Below, one piece after another: positions 42,977 to 50,526 of a stretch of 64,000 bases of DNA. This stretch comes from an uncultured Lachnospiraceae bacterium (lineage in GTDB: Bacteria > Bacillota > Clostridia > Lachnospirales > Lachnospiraceae): contig CAJUFE010000011.1 in NCBI GenBank assembly GCA_910585635.1, positions 1 through 64,000 of the forward strand, in the 5' to 3' direction. A program made the position numbers and the translations under genes. The notes beneath the pieces are model-generated. The model was not told the DNA's origin, did not search any database, and saw only the letters and a program-made list of their open reading frames with translations. Numbering within the stretch: the stretch's first letter is position 1; each line of letters begins with the position of its first letter.

Positions 42977-44200
42977 ATGGATGGACTGGTGATCGGGCTG
43001 GCGCTGTGTGATTCCTATACACAGGTCAACTGCGGCGGACAGGAGAAGGTATGGGCTTTCCCTACGGTGATATGCAGAAAAAAGAATGAGGATATGTGGT
43101 TCGTGGGCGAGGAAGCCTACGGCTTCACTCTGACAGGGGAAGGCGTGATCGTGGACAAGCTTTTGAACCTGGCCAGGAAGAACGGTACGGCGACCATCGG
43201 GGATATCAAGTTCACCGGCCAGGAGCTTTTAGAGCGTTTCATCGAGCAGGCGATCGCGCTGCCGGCCGAGGCGTATGGCACAGAGCAGATCCGCCAGATG
43301 GTGGTGGCTCTGCCCAATGTGGACAACCGGACCATGGACTGTCTGCTGTACTGTGCCGACCATCTGAAGATCCCAAGGAGCCATTTCCATGTGATCAGCT
43401 ATAGCGAGAGCTTTCTATATTATGTGCTGAGCCAGGAGCAGAATATATGGAAGAACCAGGTGGGACTGTTCGATCTTTCCCAGAAGGGTCTGCGCTATTA
43501 TGAGATGAAGGTGGTCAAGGGTCTGCGCCAGACGCTGGTCTTGTCCGACTACGAGAACCTGGATGAAGGGGTGGACTTAGATGTGCTGGAGACCCAGGCC
43601 GGCGCCAGACTGGCGGATCGGATCCTGTGCGCCTGCGGGGAGCGTCTTTTGGCGAAGAAGACATTTTCCGCCATCTTCCTCACCGGCCGGGGGTTCGAGA
43701 AGCCGGAGTGGGCTTCGGATTTCACCAAGCTGGCGGCCAGACGGAGGCGGGTGTTCAGCGAGCCGTACATCTTTGCCATGGGAGCCGCCTGCAAGGCCAT
43801 GGACCATCTGGCGAAGGAGACGGCTTTCCCCTTTGTGCTGATCTGTGAGGGCCGCCTAAAGGCCACCATCTCCATGGAAGTGGTCCATGAAGAGAAGACC
43901 ACCCAGCTGGTGATCGCGGCTTCCGGGGACAGCTGGTACGAGGCAAAGAGCACCATGGAATTTATCCTGGACCATCAGGATGAGCTCATCTTCCAGATCC
44001 AGCCGGTGGACCAAAAGAAGAAGAGCGAGGTGAAGATCCCCTTAAAGGGTTTTCCGGAGCGCCCGGAGCGGACCACCAGGATCCAGCTGAAGACAGGCTT
44101 TAAGAATGAAAATACTATGGCTGTGGTGATAAAAGATAAAGGTTTTGGAGAGCTGTTCCCAGCTTCCGATACCGAGATACGCAGGGAGATCGTGCTATGA
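42977..44200 (+). CDS. DUF5716 family protein, degenerate Hsp70/actin-like fold
   Basis: 407 residues. The order of blocks matches the Hsp70 ATPase domain: 'LVIGLALCDSYTQV' where phosphate-1 (IGIDLGTT) would be, 'WAFPTVICRKK' and 'FVGEEAY' as in the early Hsp70 strands, 'ISYSESFLYYVLSQ' at the EPTAAA position, 'VGLFDLSQKGLRYYEM' at phosphate-2 (DLGGGT), 'AIFLTGRGFEKPEWA' at the adenosine motif, and 'PYIFAMGAACKAMDH' at the end. The nucleotide-binding glycines are largely lost, so ATPase activity is doubtful. A beta-rich C-terminal part (about 295-385) may match a substrate domain. AAGGAGG (42956-42962) lies 14 nt upstream of the ATG. Confidence 0.85.
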   Translation: MDGLVIGLALCDSYTQVNCGGQEKVWAFPTVICRKKNEDMWFVGEEAYGFTLTGEGVIVDKLLNLARKNGTATIGDIKFTGQELLERFIEQAIALPAEAYGTEQIRQMVVALPNVDNRTMDCLLYCADHLKIPRSHFHVISYSESFLYYVLSQEQNIWKNQVGLFDLSQKGLRYYEMKVVKGLRQTLVLSDYENLDEGVDLDVLETQAGARLADRILCACGERLLAKKTFSAIFLTGRGFEKPEWASDFTKLAARRRRVFSEPYIFAMGAACKAMDHLAKETAFPFVLICEGRLKATISMEVVHEEKTTQLVIAASGDSWYEAKSTMEFILDHQDELIFQIQPVDQKKKSEVKIPLKGFPERPERTTRIQLKTGFKNENTMAVVIKDKGFGELFPASDTEIRREIVL

Positions 44201-45012
44201 GTCTGATACTATGCCGTATGGAGCCGGTAAAACATCCTTTTGAGGTCCCGGAGCTGGGAGTGAAGCTCTACTCCTCCCAGGAGCTCTGCTATGTGATCTA
44301 TGAAAACCCGCTGCTGGTGATGGACGATTTCGTGGATTACCGCCTGATCCAGTTCATCCAGGAGGATCTGGGCATGGAGTTCCTGGCCAGAAAGCTGGAA
44401 AACTGGAAAAAGAGCGGAGAAAATCCCGATAATATGCTGCTTTTGATCTTATCGGAGTGTCCATACTATACCGCCGCCGAAGTGACCCGCTATCGCCAGC
44501 GGCTGATCCAGTTGCGCAAGAAGCATCCGGCGGAATATTGGAAGGAGAAGGCCGATCTTTTGGCCGAACGGAAGCAGTACGGGAAGGCGATCCCCTTATA
44601 CGAAAAGCTTTTGGAGATGGACAAGGACAGGGTGGTGGACGATCTGTTCCGCAGCCGGGTCTGGATCTGCCTGGGCGCCTGCCAGGCCAGGATGTTCCAG
44701 TTCGAAAAGGCCTGCCAGTCCTACGAAAAAGCCTATGCCTGCAACAACCAGGACAAGGAGATCCCGGAGCAGATCTACTACCTGAAAGCTTTTTCCCCGG
44801 AGCTCACCCTGTCACAGCGGTGCCAGGATATGCTGGAGGACGCCGACCAGGAAGCCTGGGAAGCCAAGATCGCCGTGGCCAGAAAGAAGGGGCAGGGCTC
44901 TGAGGCCGTGAAGGAGCTGGACGAGCTGTTCACGAAAGATCCGGTAAAGCGGCTGGCCGGAGCAGCCGCCATGGTACAGCAGTGGAAGCAGGAGTATAGA
45001 AATATGATCTAG
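44197..45012 (+). CDS. TPR-like helical protein coupled to DUF5716
   Basis: 271 residues. The N-terminal 60 residues contain short strands ('FEVPELGVKLYSSQELCYVI'); from about 110 to the end it is helical with tetratricopeptide-like pairs ('YWKEKADLLAERKQYGKAIP', 'VWICLGACQARMFQFEKACQ'). No catalytic motif is seen. Its ATG overlaps the DUF5716 stop (ATGA, 44197-44200), showing translational coupling and likely physical association. The unit ends at a very strong hairpin (45026-45091). Not recognised beyond the TPR likeness. Confidence 0.83.
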   Translation: MSLILCRMEPVKHPFEVPELGVKLYSSQELCYVIYENPLLVMDDFVDYRLIQFIQEDLGMEFLARKLENWKKSGENPDNMLLLILSECPYYTAAEVTRYRQRLIQLRKKHPAEYWKEKADLLAERKQYGKAIPLYEKLLEMDKDRVVDDLFRSRVWICLGACQARMFQFEKACQSYEKAYACNNQDKEIPEQIYYLKAFSPELTLSQRCQDMLEDADQEAWEAKIAVARKKGQGSEAVKELDELFTKDPVKRLAGAAAMVQQWKQEYRNMI

Positions 45013-45025
45013 CCATGAGCAGTGC

Positions 45026-45091
45026 GGAAAAGCCCAGCCACAGGGACGGGGACGTGCTCGCACGGATCCGTCCCTGTGGCTGGGCTTTTCC
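45026..45091. terminator. 24-bp perfect inverted repeat after the DUF5717 unit
   Basis: 45026-45049 is the exact reverse complement of 45068-45091, with an inner CGTGC/GCACG helix in the loop. The right arm ends GGGCTTTTCC, so the T-tract is short. It lies 14 nt after the TPR gene and probably ends that transcript. Confidence 0.8.
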
Positions 45092-45107
45092 ATAGGGCGA
45101 AGCCCGT

Positions 45108-45139
45108 CATCCCGGTGTCGCTAAAGCGACATCGGGATG
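45108..45139. repeat. Second hairpin upstream of Nudix gene
   Basis: 45108-45122 pairs with 45125-45139 over 15 positions with one G-T pair and a minimal loop. It follows the previous hairpin by 16 nt. There is no T-tract, so it may be an RNA stability element. Confidence 0.6.
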
Positions 45140-45195
45140 CAGCACTGCAGGATGGCGGTAGAGGACGCGATAGGATGTGACAGGAGGCGATAGTC

Positions 45196-45690
45196 ATGAA
45201 GTTTGTACATTGTCCCCAGTGCGGGACAAAGCTGATCAAGAAGGAGATCGGGGATGAGGGCCTGGTCCCCTACTGTGAGGCCTGCGGGCGGCCCTGGTTC
45301 GATATGCCTTATGCCTGCACGATCACCCTGGTGATCAATGAATATGATGAAGTAGCCCTGCTCCGCCAGGGCTATGTCTCTGCGGAGCATTATGTATGCG
45401 TGGCAGGGTATATCAAGTGCGGGGAGAGCGCCGAGGAGACGGCGGTCCGGGAGGTAAAGGAGGAGCTGGGCCTTACGGTGGAGCATATCCGGTATACCAG
45501 GAGCTACTATTTTGAGAAAAAGGATATGCTGATGCTGGCCTTCGAGGCCCATGTGAAGAAGGAGGAGTTCCATCTCTCAGGAGAGGTGGACCAGGCCAAG
45601 TGGATGACCTTCGAGGAGGCACATCCTAAGATGCGGCCGGGGAGCGTGGCGATCCAGCTGTTGGAGCGGTATTTTGCGGGGAAGCGATGA
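45196..45690 (+). CDS. Nudix hydrolase with N-terminal zinc ribbon (NADH pyrophosphatase-like)
   Basis: 164 residues. A zinc ribbon opens the protein ('FVHCPQCGTKL', then 'PYCEACGRPWFD'). The Nudix box is complete: 'GYIKCGESAEETAVREVKEE' followed by LGL (about residues 73-95), giving the Mg-binding helix. The layout resembles a short NudC, the enzyme that cleaves NADH and NAD-capped RNA, but the N-terminal NudC domain is missing; other nucleoside-diphosphate substrates are possible. It is preceded by two hairpins and followed by a small Cys-rich gene. Confidence 0.92.
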   Translation: MKFVHCPQCGTKLIKKEIGDEGLVPYCEACGRPWFDMPYACTITLVINEYDEVALLRQGYVSAEHYVCVAGYIKCGESAEETAVREVKEELGLTVEHIRYTRSYYFEKKDMLMLAFEAHVKKEEFHLSGEVDQAKWMTFEEAHPKMRPGSVAIQLLERYFAGKR

Positions 45691-45851
45691 AAAGCGTTGA
45701 TGGCCTTGGGTCCAGGGCTGTGAGGGTCGCGAGGGGGCCGCAGAGGCAGGGCTATGTTGTTGGAGGGCTGGGGAAGATCTGGATGATCTGGGATATAGTT
45801 TTGTATGAGCTGTATGATCTATAAGATCTATGGTAGGGATGGAGGGAAAAG

Positions 45852-46034
45852 GTGGCGGAGACGGGGAGCTGTGATAGCTGTGCGTATTATGGGTATGATG
45901 AGGACGACGAGGCATATTATTGCATGGTGGATATGGATGAGGATGAGCTGGGGCGGCTTTTGACCGATCGGCGTTATCAGTGTCCTTATTACCGGTCGGA
46001 CGATGAGTATAAGATCGTGCGGAGGCAGATGTGA
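45852..46034 (+). CDS. Small Cys-rich DUF6472-like protein, GTG start
   Basis: 60 residues, acidic, with four cysteines in the pattern C-x2-C ... C ... C ('SCDSCAYYGYDEDDEAYYCM' and 'RYQCPYYRSDDEYKIV'), likely a metal-binding knuckle. The start is the GTG at 45852, because GGAGG stands 8 nt before it and no ATG is suitably placed. I associate the pattern with DUF6472, a short protein common in Lachnospiraceae; its role is unknown. It is followed by a highly structured intergenic stretch. Confidence 0.75.
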   Translation: MAETGSCDSCAYYGYDEDDEAYYCMVDMDEDELGRLLTDRRYQCPYYRSDDEYKIVRRQM

Positions 46035-46170
46035 GGTAACCGTTCAGATAGGTCTGCGCATTTGCTGCGCTGACCGTATGAAAGCATGGTGGCCACAAGC
46101 ATACGGCCCATCGCGTAGCGATCTTCAATGGCTGGATGCCGTAACCGTTCAAGGTACTTGAAGGGTTACG
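46035..46170. repeat. Cluster of four hairpins bounded by GTAACCGTTCA repeats
   Basis: Four consecutive foldable units: 46051-46075 (GGTC-GCGCA/TGCGC-GACC), 46074-46106 (CCGTATG/CATACGG), 46110-46122 (ATCGC-GTA-GCGAT) and 46140-46170 (CGTAACC...GGTTACG). GTAACCGTTCA occurs at 46036-46046 and again at 46141-46151. The same string overlaps the right end of the 38972-39205 element (39200-39210). It may be a related element or a structured RNA. Confidence 0.6.
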
Positions 46171-46285
46171 ATATGAGGGCAGATGGAGGGATCGAGTGCT
46201 TTAGGCTGCTTTGGTGGGATGTGATGACGCGCCGCTGTTGGGCGTGTGGAGGATCGATAGTATAGGGAAAAGGAGATGGAGAACG

Positions 46286-46756
46286 ATGGCATTTGACAGG
46301 GCGAAGGCCTATCTGGAGGGGTATGGTCTGGGGGACCGGATCCATGAGTTCGCGGTGTCCAGCGCGACGGTGGAGCTGGCGGCCCAGGCGGTGGGATGCG
46401 AGCCGGCCAGGATCGCGAAGAGTCTGTCTTTTTTAGTGGACGGGAAGGCGGTGCTGATCATCGCGGCCGGTGACGCGAAGGTGGATAACCACAAATATAA
46501 GGAGATGTTCCATACCAAGGCAAAGATGCTCTCGGCGGACGAGGTGCTGGAGCTGGTGGGACATGGAGTGGGGGGCGTCTGCCCCTTTGGCGTGAAGGAG
46601 GGCGTCCGGGTGTTCCTGGATGAGTCCCTGAAACGGTTCGATATCGTGTATCCAGCCTGCGGCAGCAGCAACAGCGCGGTGGAGCTGACGATCGCCCAAT
46701 TGGAACAGTGCTCCGGGTATGAGCAGTGGGTGGATGTGTGCAAGGGGTGGCAGTAG
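46286..46756 (+). CDS. YbaK/EbsC family aminoacyl-tRNA deacylase
   Basis: 156 residues of the YbaK/ProX editing-domain family, which removes wrongly attached amino acids from tRNA (for YbaK, Cys from tRNA-Pro). Seen are 'RIAKSLSFLVDGKAVLIIAA' with the catalytic Lys, 'DAKVDNHKYKEMF', 'GHGVGGVCPFGVKEGVRVFL' (the GXXXP loop region) and 'VYPACGSSNSAVELT'. The start ATG at 46286 has AGGAGAT upstream; the frame is open to 46211. It is convergent with the nuclease gene, sharing a terminator. Confidence 0.92.
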   Translation: MAFDRAKAYLEGYGLGDRIHEFAVSSATVELAAQAVGCEPARIAKSLSFLVDGKAVLIIAAGDAKVDNHKYKEMFHTKAKMLSADEVLELVGHGVGGVCPFGVKEGVRVFLDESLKRFDIVYPACGSSNSAVELTIAQLEQCSGYEQWVDVCKGWQ

Positions 46757-46780
46757 AGGAGATGCGCAGGACAAAAGACT

Positions 46781-46822
46781 AAAGACCTGCGGAGCGTTAT
46801 AGAGAGGGCTCCACAGGTCTTT
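46781..46822. terminator. Bidirectional terminator between ybaK-like and nuclease genes
   Basis: AAAGACCTG (46781-46789) pairs with CAGGTCTTT (46814-46822), with an inner GGAGC/GCTCC helix. T-rich ends exist on both strands, serving the two convergent genes. Confidence 0.85.
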
Positions 46823-46910
46823 TGGAGCATTGGGCGCGACCGCTGCTGTATCGATGTCCTTACATCCCTTGCCCGTCAGAAGATCATATGGCAGGGTCTG
46901 CCAGAGCAGA

Positions 46911-47957
46911 TCATTGGAGAGCGGCAAGCTGAGCTTTTAGGTCAGCGATAGTCTGCTCGTTTTGTGCGATGGTCTGTTCGTTTTGTGCGATGGTCTGTTC
47001 GTTTTGTGCGATAGTCTGCTCTTGTTGCGAGATCGTCTGCTTATACTCATCGACCTGCTCCTGCATCTCGTCGATCATGTACATCACGGTATTGTGATCG
47101 AGCGTAGCTAATTCTTTGGAATACATCTTCATCACCTTCCCTATATCAAGACATAGATCATAAATTTGTTGGTACATGTCCTTGAACATGGGATAGTGGG
47201 TGATCAGTTCATCGATCCGCGCGGGTTCAGTGAAACTCAAGAAAGCCAGCCATGCTTCAAGGTCTGTTCCTATAGGTCTATTCTCCATGTTTTTTCGATA
47301 GATGTCAAGAGGGATCAGGATATATTCCTGTAGAAGATCGATGGTCAGGCCAGTGTCGGACTGCTGCTTGAACCGATGGATCCATTGCCCAGGGAATGCA
47401 TGGAACTCTGCGGTGGAATGCTCGAAAAATACGATCGTGTATACCGGTTTGATATCCCGATAGCTAAATTTCTTGCCTTTTTCGCCGTGGACCCGCTTAT
47501 ACTGCCGCAGGAGATGGTCGGAGGAATAGCAGGCGCAGCGTTGGCCGGGAAAAGCGTACCCGATCTTCTGTACTTCCACATCGCACAGGCTCCCGTCCTC
47601 CATCTGGACCATGATGTCGGTGTAGAGCAAGGAAGATTCCGCACCGAGGCGTACGGAGTCATTAGGGAGCGCTTTTAAGACCGTGACCTTTCGCTCCAGG
47701 AGCAGGGACAGGAGCCGGGAGAGACGTTCCGGGGCGCCCTCGGGGTTGAAGATCTCCTTGAAGATCCCATCATAGAGGATGGTCATCCCCTTTTTGCCGG
47801 AGCATTGTTTGAGGAAATCCTCCTGGGAGGCCGGATCCCATCCGGCGAAGAGGCTTTCAAGATCGGGATGGGACGCGATGATCTGGCGCAGCGCTGCCTG
47901 GGTGCGGATGGAGGGGAAATGCTCCGCCAAAGATACGGTTTGTGTGCTTTTGGTCAT
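46911..47957 (-). CDS. PD-(D/E)XK nuclease family transposase-like protein (Rpn-related)
   Basis: 348 residues. The nuclease core is 'LYTDIMVQMEDGSLCDVEVQ', with Asp and the E-x-Q form of the PD-(D/E)XK motif (about residues 111-130), followed by 'RCACYSSDHLLRQYKRVHGE'. This is the PDDEXK_2/Rpn group, members of which (E. coli RpnA) are DNA nucleases promoting recombination; phage-defence roles have been proposed for the wider group. Residues about 308-335 are exact heptads 'EQTIAQN', a coiled coil encoded by a 21-bp tandem repeat. AAAGGAGAT lies upstream on the minus strand. No terminal inverted repeats or second gene of a transposon were found. Confidence 0.88.
   Translation of the reverse strand: MTKSTQTVSLAEHFPSIRTQAALRQIIASHPDLESLFAGWDPASQEDFLKQCSGKKGMTILYDGIFKEIFNPEGAPERLSRLLSLLLERKVTVLKALPNDSVRLGAESSLLYTDIMVQMEDGSLCDVEVQKIGYAFPGQRCACYSSDHLLRQYKRVHGEKGKKFSYRDIKPVYTIVFFEHSTAEFHAFPGQWIHRFKQQSDTGLTIDLLQEYILIPLDIYRKNMENRPIGTDLEAWLAFLSFTEPARIDELITHYPMFKDMYQQIYDLCLDIGKVMKMYSKELATLDHNTVMYMIDEMQEQVDEYKQTISQQEQTIAQNEQTIAQNEQTIAQNEQTIADLKAQLAALQ
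46952..47035. repeat. 21-bp tandem repeat (3 near-perfect + 1 diverged unit) in nuclease gene
   Basis: Units start at 46952, 46973, 46994 and 47015; the first three read TCTGYTCGTTTTGTGCGATRG. Each encodes one heptad, so unit gain or loss lengthens or shortens the coiled coil without changing register. Confidence 0.92.
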
Positions 47958-48241
47958 AGGTGGTATCTCCTTTTCTCTTTTTATCAGTCGTGTTTTGGGT
48001 CCTCGTCGCTCGTGATCGTTGTTTCAAAGGTGTTTTACTGAGGGGCTGGCAGGTGGCTGTTTGCGATCATCACGTTTTACGCAAAGAGCATGATGCCGTA
48101 GGGTCAGCGCAGAGGATGTCCAAGGGTCGTGCTTATCTGATCGGTTACATTAGCATACCACAAAATGGAAAAAATTGCAAGATAAATTACAAAATATGTA
48201 AAAATGGTCGTTTTCGAGTCTGCAAAGGAGGTTGGTGAGCT
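47958..48241. other. Divergent intergenic region (nuclease / AEC transporter)
   Basis: A 284-base gap. The right part (48140-48220) is A+T rich and should hold the AEC promoter. I saw no gene, no strong hairpin and no clear -35/-10 pair. Confidence 0.4.
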
Positions 48242-49162
48242 TTGGAGGATATGGCACCGGTCTTGATGGAATGTTTTCATTTTGTACTGGCGATCGCGAT
48301 GGGCTTCTTTTTGAAGCAAGCCGGTGTTTTTAAAAAGGCGGACGGGGATGTGCTGTCCAAGGTGATCGTCTACATCACCCTTCCCTGCGCGGTCTTGAAC
48401 GGAGCAAATACAGTCCATATATCGTCCTTAACTCTGCTGATGATCGGCCTGGCATTTGCCTGCAACCTGCTGCTGGCGGGGCTGGGCTATCTGGCGTCCG
48501 GGAAGGCGGATCCAAGGACCCGCGCCGCCTACATGATCAATGCCGCCGGGTACAATGTGGGGAGTGTGGCCCTCCCCTTCGTGCAGACCTTTTTCCCTGG
48601 CGCAGGTGTGGCCTATCTGTGCATGTTCGACGCGGGGAACGCGGTCATGGGACTGGGCGGGATCTATTCCATAGCCGACTCTGTGGCTTGCGGGGAGAAG
48701 CGGCTGGATCTGAAACGGTTGATCAGGACCTTATCGAAGTCGGTGTGCTTTGATACCTATATGGCGATCTTTGTCCTGTCTCTTTTTCATCTGGAATTAC
48801 CGGCGGTGGTGCGGGGCGCGGCGGAGATGATGGGAAAGGGGAACGCGTTCCTGACCATGCTGATGATCGGGATCATGCTGGAGGTCCGGATCCCGAGGGA
48901 GGAGCTGCGGGATGGGTGTGTGGTCCTGGGGCTGCGGGTGTTTGTGAACCTGGCGCTGGGGATCCTTTTATACCGGTCCCTGCCGGTCCCGCTGCTGGCC
49001 CGGAAGGTCTTGCTGATCATCCTGGCCTGCCCGCCGGCATCGGTGGCGGTGGTCTTTACCAAGATGTGTGGGTATGAGAAGGATATGCCGGCGGTGGTCA
49101 GCTCGGTGGCATTGGCGGTGTCGCTGGTGGCGATCATGGGGGTGTTGGTGGTGGTGGGGTGA
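48242..49162 (+). CDS. AEC family (auxin efflux carrier-like) transporter, TTG start
   Basis: 306 residues with about ten hydrophobic segments in two halves ('HFVLAIAMGFFLKQAGVFKK' at the start; 'LLIILACPPASVAVVFTKMC' near the end), the AEC/YfdV pattern. Members export or import small organic anions such as malate; substrate unknown. The TTG at 48242 is preferred because AAGGAGG (48225-48231) lies 10 nt before it, whereas the next ATG (48251) is 19 nt away. It is the last gene of the G+C-rich part. Confidence 0.88.
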   Translation: MEDMAPVLMECFHFVLAIAMGFFLKQAGVFKKADGDVLSKVIVYITLPCAVLNGANTVHISSLTLLMIGLAFACNLLLAGLGYLASGKADPRTRAAYMINAAGYNVGSVALPFVQTFFPGAGVAYLCMFDAGNAVMGLGGIYSIADSVACGEKRLDLKRLIRTLSKSVCFDTYMAIFVLSLFHLELPAVVRGAAEMMGKGNAFLTMLMIGIMLEVRIPREELRDGCVVLGLRVFVNLALGILLYRSLPVPLLARKVLLIILACPPASVAVVFTKMCGYEKDMPAVVSSVALAVSLVAIMGVLVVVG

Positions 49163-49511
49163 GAGGGGGGAGGTGCTCTTTTTGAGAGGAGGCTTGGGAA
49201 AGAAGATGATATTGAGAAAAATAGTTAATATGGGAGATTATGGAAAACGATGAGAGGAAATAGGAGGAAAAGGGGGTTTATTGTTGACTTTTGCGAGGAT
49301 TTATAGTAGTATCGTAAACGATGAAGTATAAAGGATCCTCGATGAGAGGGTCTTTGATTAAGACAAATAACTTCAAATAATGTTAAAATATAAAAGTTTA
49401 TTGGAACTCTTTTGATATACAATGTGTATCAAAGTGCATTGTCCAACAAAATAAATTCAAATAATTTATATTATTAAAATAAAATAGCATAGAATAAAGA
49501 GGAAAATGCGA
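49163..49511. other. A+T-rich boundary region before the polysaccharide locus
   Basis: Base composition changes sharply here. Besides the promoter at 49284-49312, the leader holds the palindrome ATCGTAAACGAT (49311-49322), a hairpin TTTGATA/TATCAAA (49411-49433) and A+T-rich repeats around TTCAAATAAT (49372 and 49456 areas). No gene was found. Confidence 0.5.
49284..49312 (+). promoter_or_regulatory. Candidate promoter of polysaccharide locus
   Basis: TTGACT (49284-49289), a 17-nt spacer, and TAGTAT (49307-49312). It is the best pair in the region and lies about 190 nt before the first gene, leaving room for leader control. Confidence 0.55.
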
Positions 49512-49982
49512 ATGAAATGGGAAGATGGCAGATTGAAAGTCTGCCTGGTAGGGTCTTCAGGTGGACATCTTACACACCTATATATGCTTAAGCCGTTTTG
49601 GCAAGATAAAGAGAGATTTTGGGTGACCTTTGATAAAGAAGATGCAAGGAGCTTGCTGGATGGAGAACGGATGCTCCCTTGTTTCTATCCAACGAACAGG
49701 AACGTGAAATCTCTTATCAAAAATACAAAGCTTGCATGGAGGATCCTTCGCAAGGAAAAACCAGATCTTGTCCTTTCTTCTGGAGCCGCAGTGGCCGTAC
49801 CATTTTTTTATATTGGAAAGCTACTTGGTGCAAAGACGATCTACATAGAAGTGTTTGACCGCATTGATCGTCCCACACTTTCGGGGAGATTGGTCTATCC
49901 AGTCACAGATCGATTTATTGTGCAGTGGGAAGAGATGGAGAAGGTTTATCCCAAAGCAATGAATCTTGGAAGTATTTTCTGA
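49512..49982 (+). CDS. PssD/Alg14-like glycosyltransferase membrane-anchoring subunit
   Basis: 156 residues. 'KVCLVGSSGGHLTHLYML' is the Alg14/PssD opening. The family lacks catalytic activity alone and recruits the PssE/Alg13-type partner, here the next gene, to the membrane to make a complete GT-B enzyme that adds a sugar to a lipid-linked intermediate. Start: ATG 49512 is 9 nt after a GAGG; ATG 49506 is also possible but only 3 nt away. The codons are A+T rich, unlike the backbone. No initiating phosphoglycosyl transferase is visible in the window. Confidence 0.87.
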   Translation: MKWEDGRLKVCLVGSSGGHLTHLYMLKPFWQDKERFWVTFDKEDARSLLDGERMLPCFYPTNRNVKSLIKNTKLAWRILRKEKPDLVLSSGAAVAVPFFYIGKLLGAKTIYIEVFDRIDRPTLSGRLVYPVTDRFIVQWEEMEKVYPKAMNLGSIF

Positions 49983-49998
49983 ATAAAGGGAGCAGAGG

Positions 49999-50496
49999 AT
50001 GATATTTGTAACAGTGGGGACACATGAACAGCCATTTGACCGGCTTATAGAGTATATGGACAAGCTGGCCGCGACTATTGAAGAGGATGTAGTCATACAG
50101 TCGGGCTTTAGTACATATGTACCTCAAAATTGCACATGGAAGAAATTGTTTTCGTATACAGAGATGAATACAAATGTAGAACAGGCTAGGGTGGTCATCA
50201 CGCACGGCGGTCCTTCTTCCTTCATCGCGCCACTCCAGATCGGTAAGATCCCTATTGTCGTACCTAGGAGAAAAGAATTTAATGAGCACGTGAACGATCA
50301 TCAACTTAATTTTTGCAGAGAAGTTGCTAAACGCCAGAAATGTATTATTGAAGTTGAAGATGTTAAAGAACTTAAACGGATCATTGAGAAATATGATGAG
50401 ATCATTATGGGAATGAAAAATGGATTAAAAAGTAATAATGAGAAATTTTGTAGAGAGCTTGCGGAAATGGTGAGGAAAATGTTCATAATGGATTAA
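49999..50496 (+). CDS. PssE/Alg13-like glycosyltransferase catalytic subunit
   Basis: 165 residues, the C-terminal half of a GT28 fold. 'MIFVTVGTHEQPFDRLIEYM' is the family N-terminus, and 'VVITHGGPSSFIAPLQIGKI' followed by 'PIVVPRRKEFNEHVNDHQ' forms the UDP-sugar pocket. It works with the preceding PssD-like protein. The spacing is 16 nt and AGGATG precedes, in keeping with stoichiometric expression. The donor is probably UDP-activated; sugar identity is unknown. Confidence 0.88.
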   Translation: MIFVTVGTHEQPFDRLIEYMDKLAATIEEDVVIQSGFSTYVPQNCTWKKLFSYTEMNTNVEQARVVITHGGPSSFIAPLQIGKIPIVVPRRKEFNEHVNDHQLNFCREVAKRQKCIIEVEDVKELKRIIEKYDEIIMGMKNGLKSNNEKFCRELAEMVRKMFIMD

Positions 50497-50526
50497 GTTA
50501 TAAAGAGCGACCAAGTGAGGTACAGT

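Noticed and set aside
46952..47035. CRISPR-like repeat
   Set aside because: The 21-bp units are contiguous and encode protein heptads.
46911..47957. Complete insertion sequence
   Set aside because: The protein is called transposase-like in some families, but no terminal inverted repeats or target duplications were found around it.
49163..49511. JUMPstart/ops sequence before the polysaccharide genes
   Set aside because: No GGCGGTAG-type element is present in the leader.
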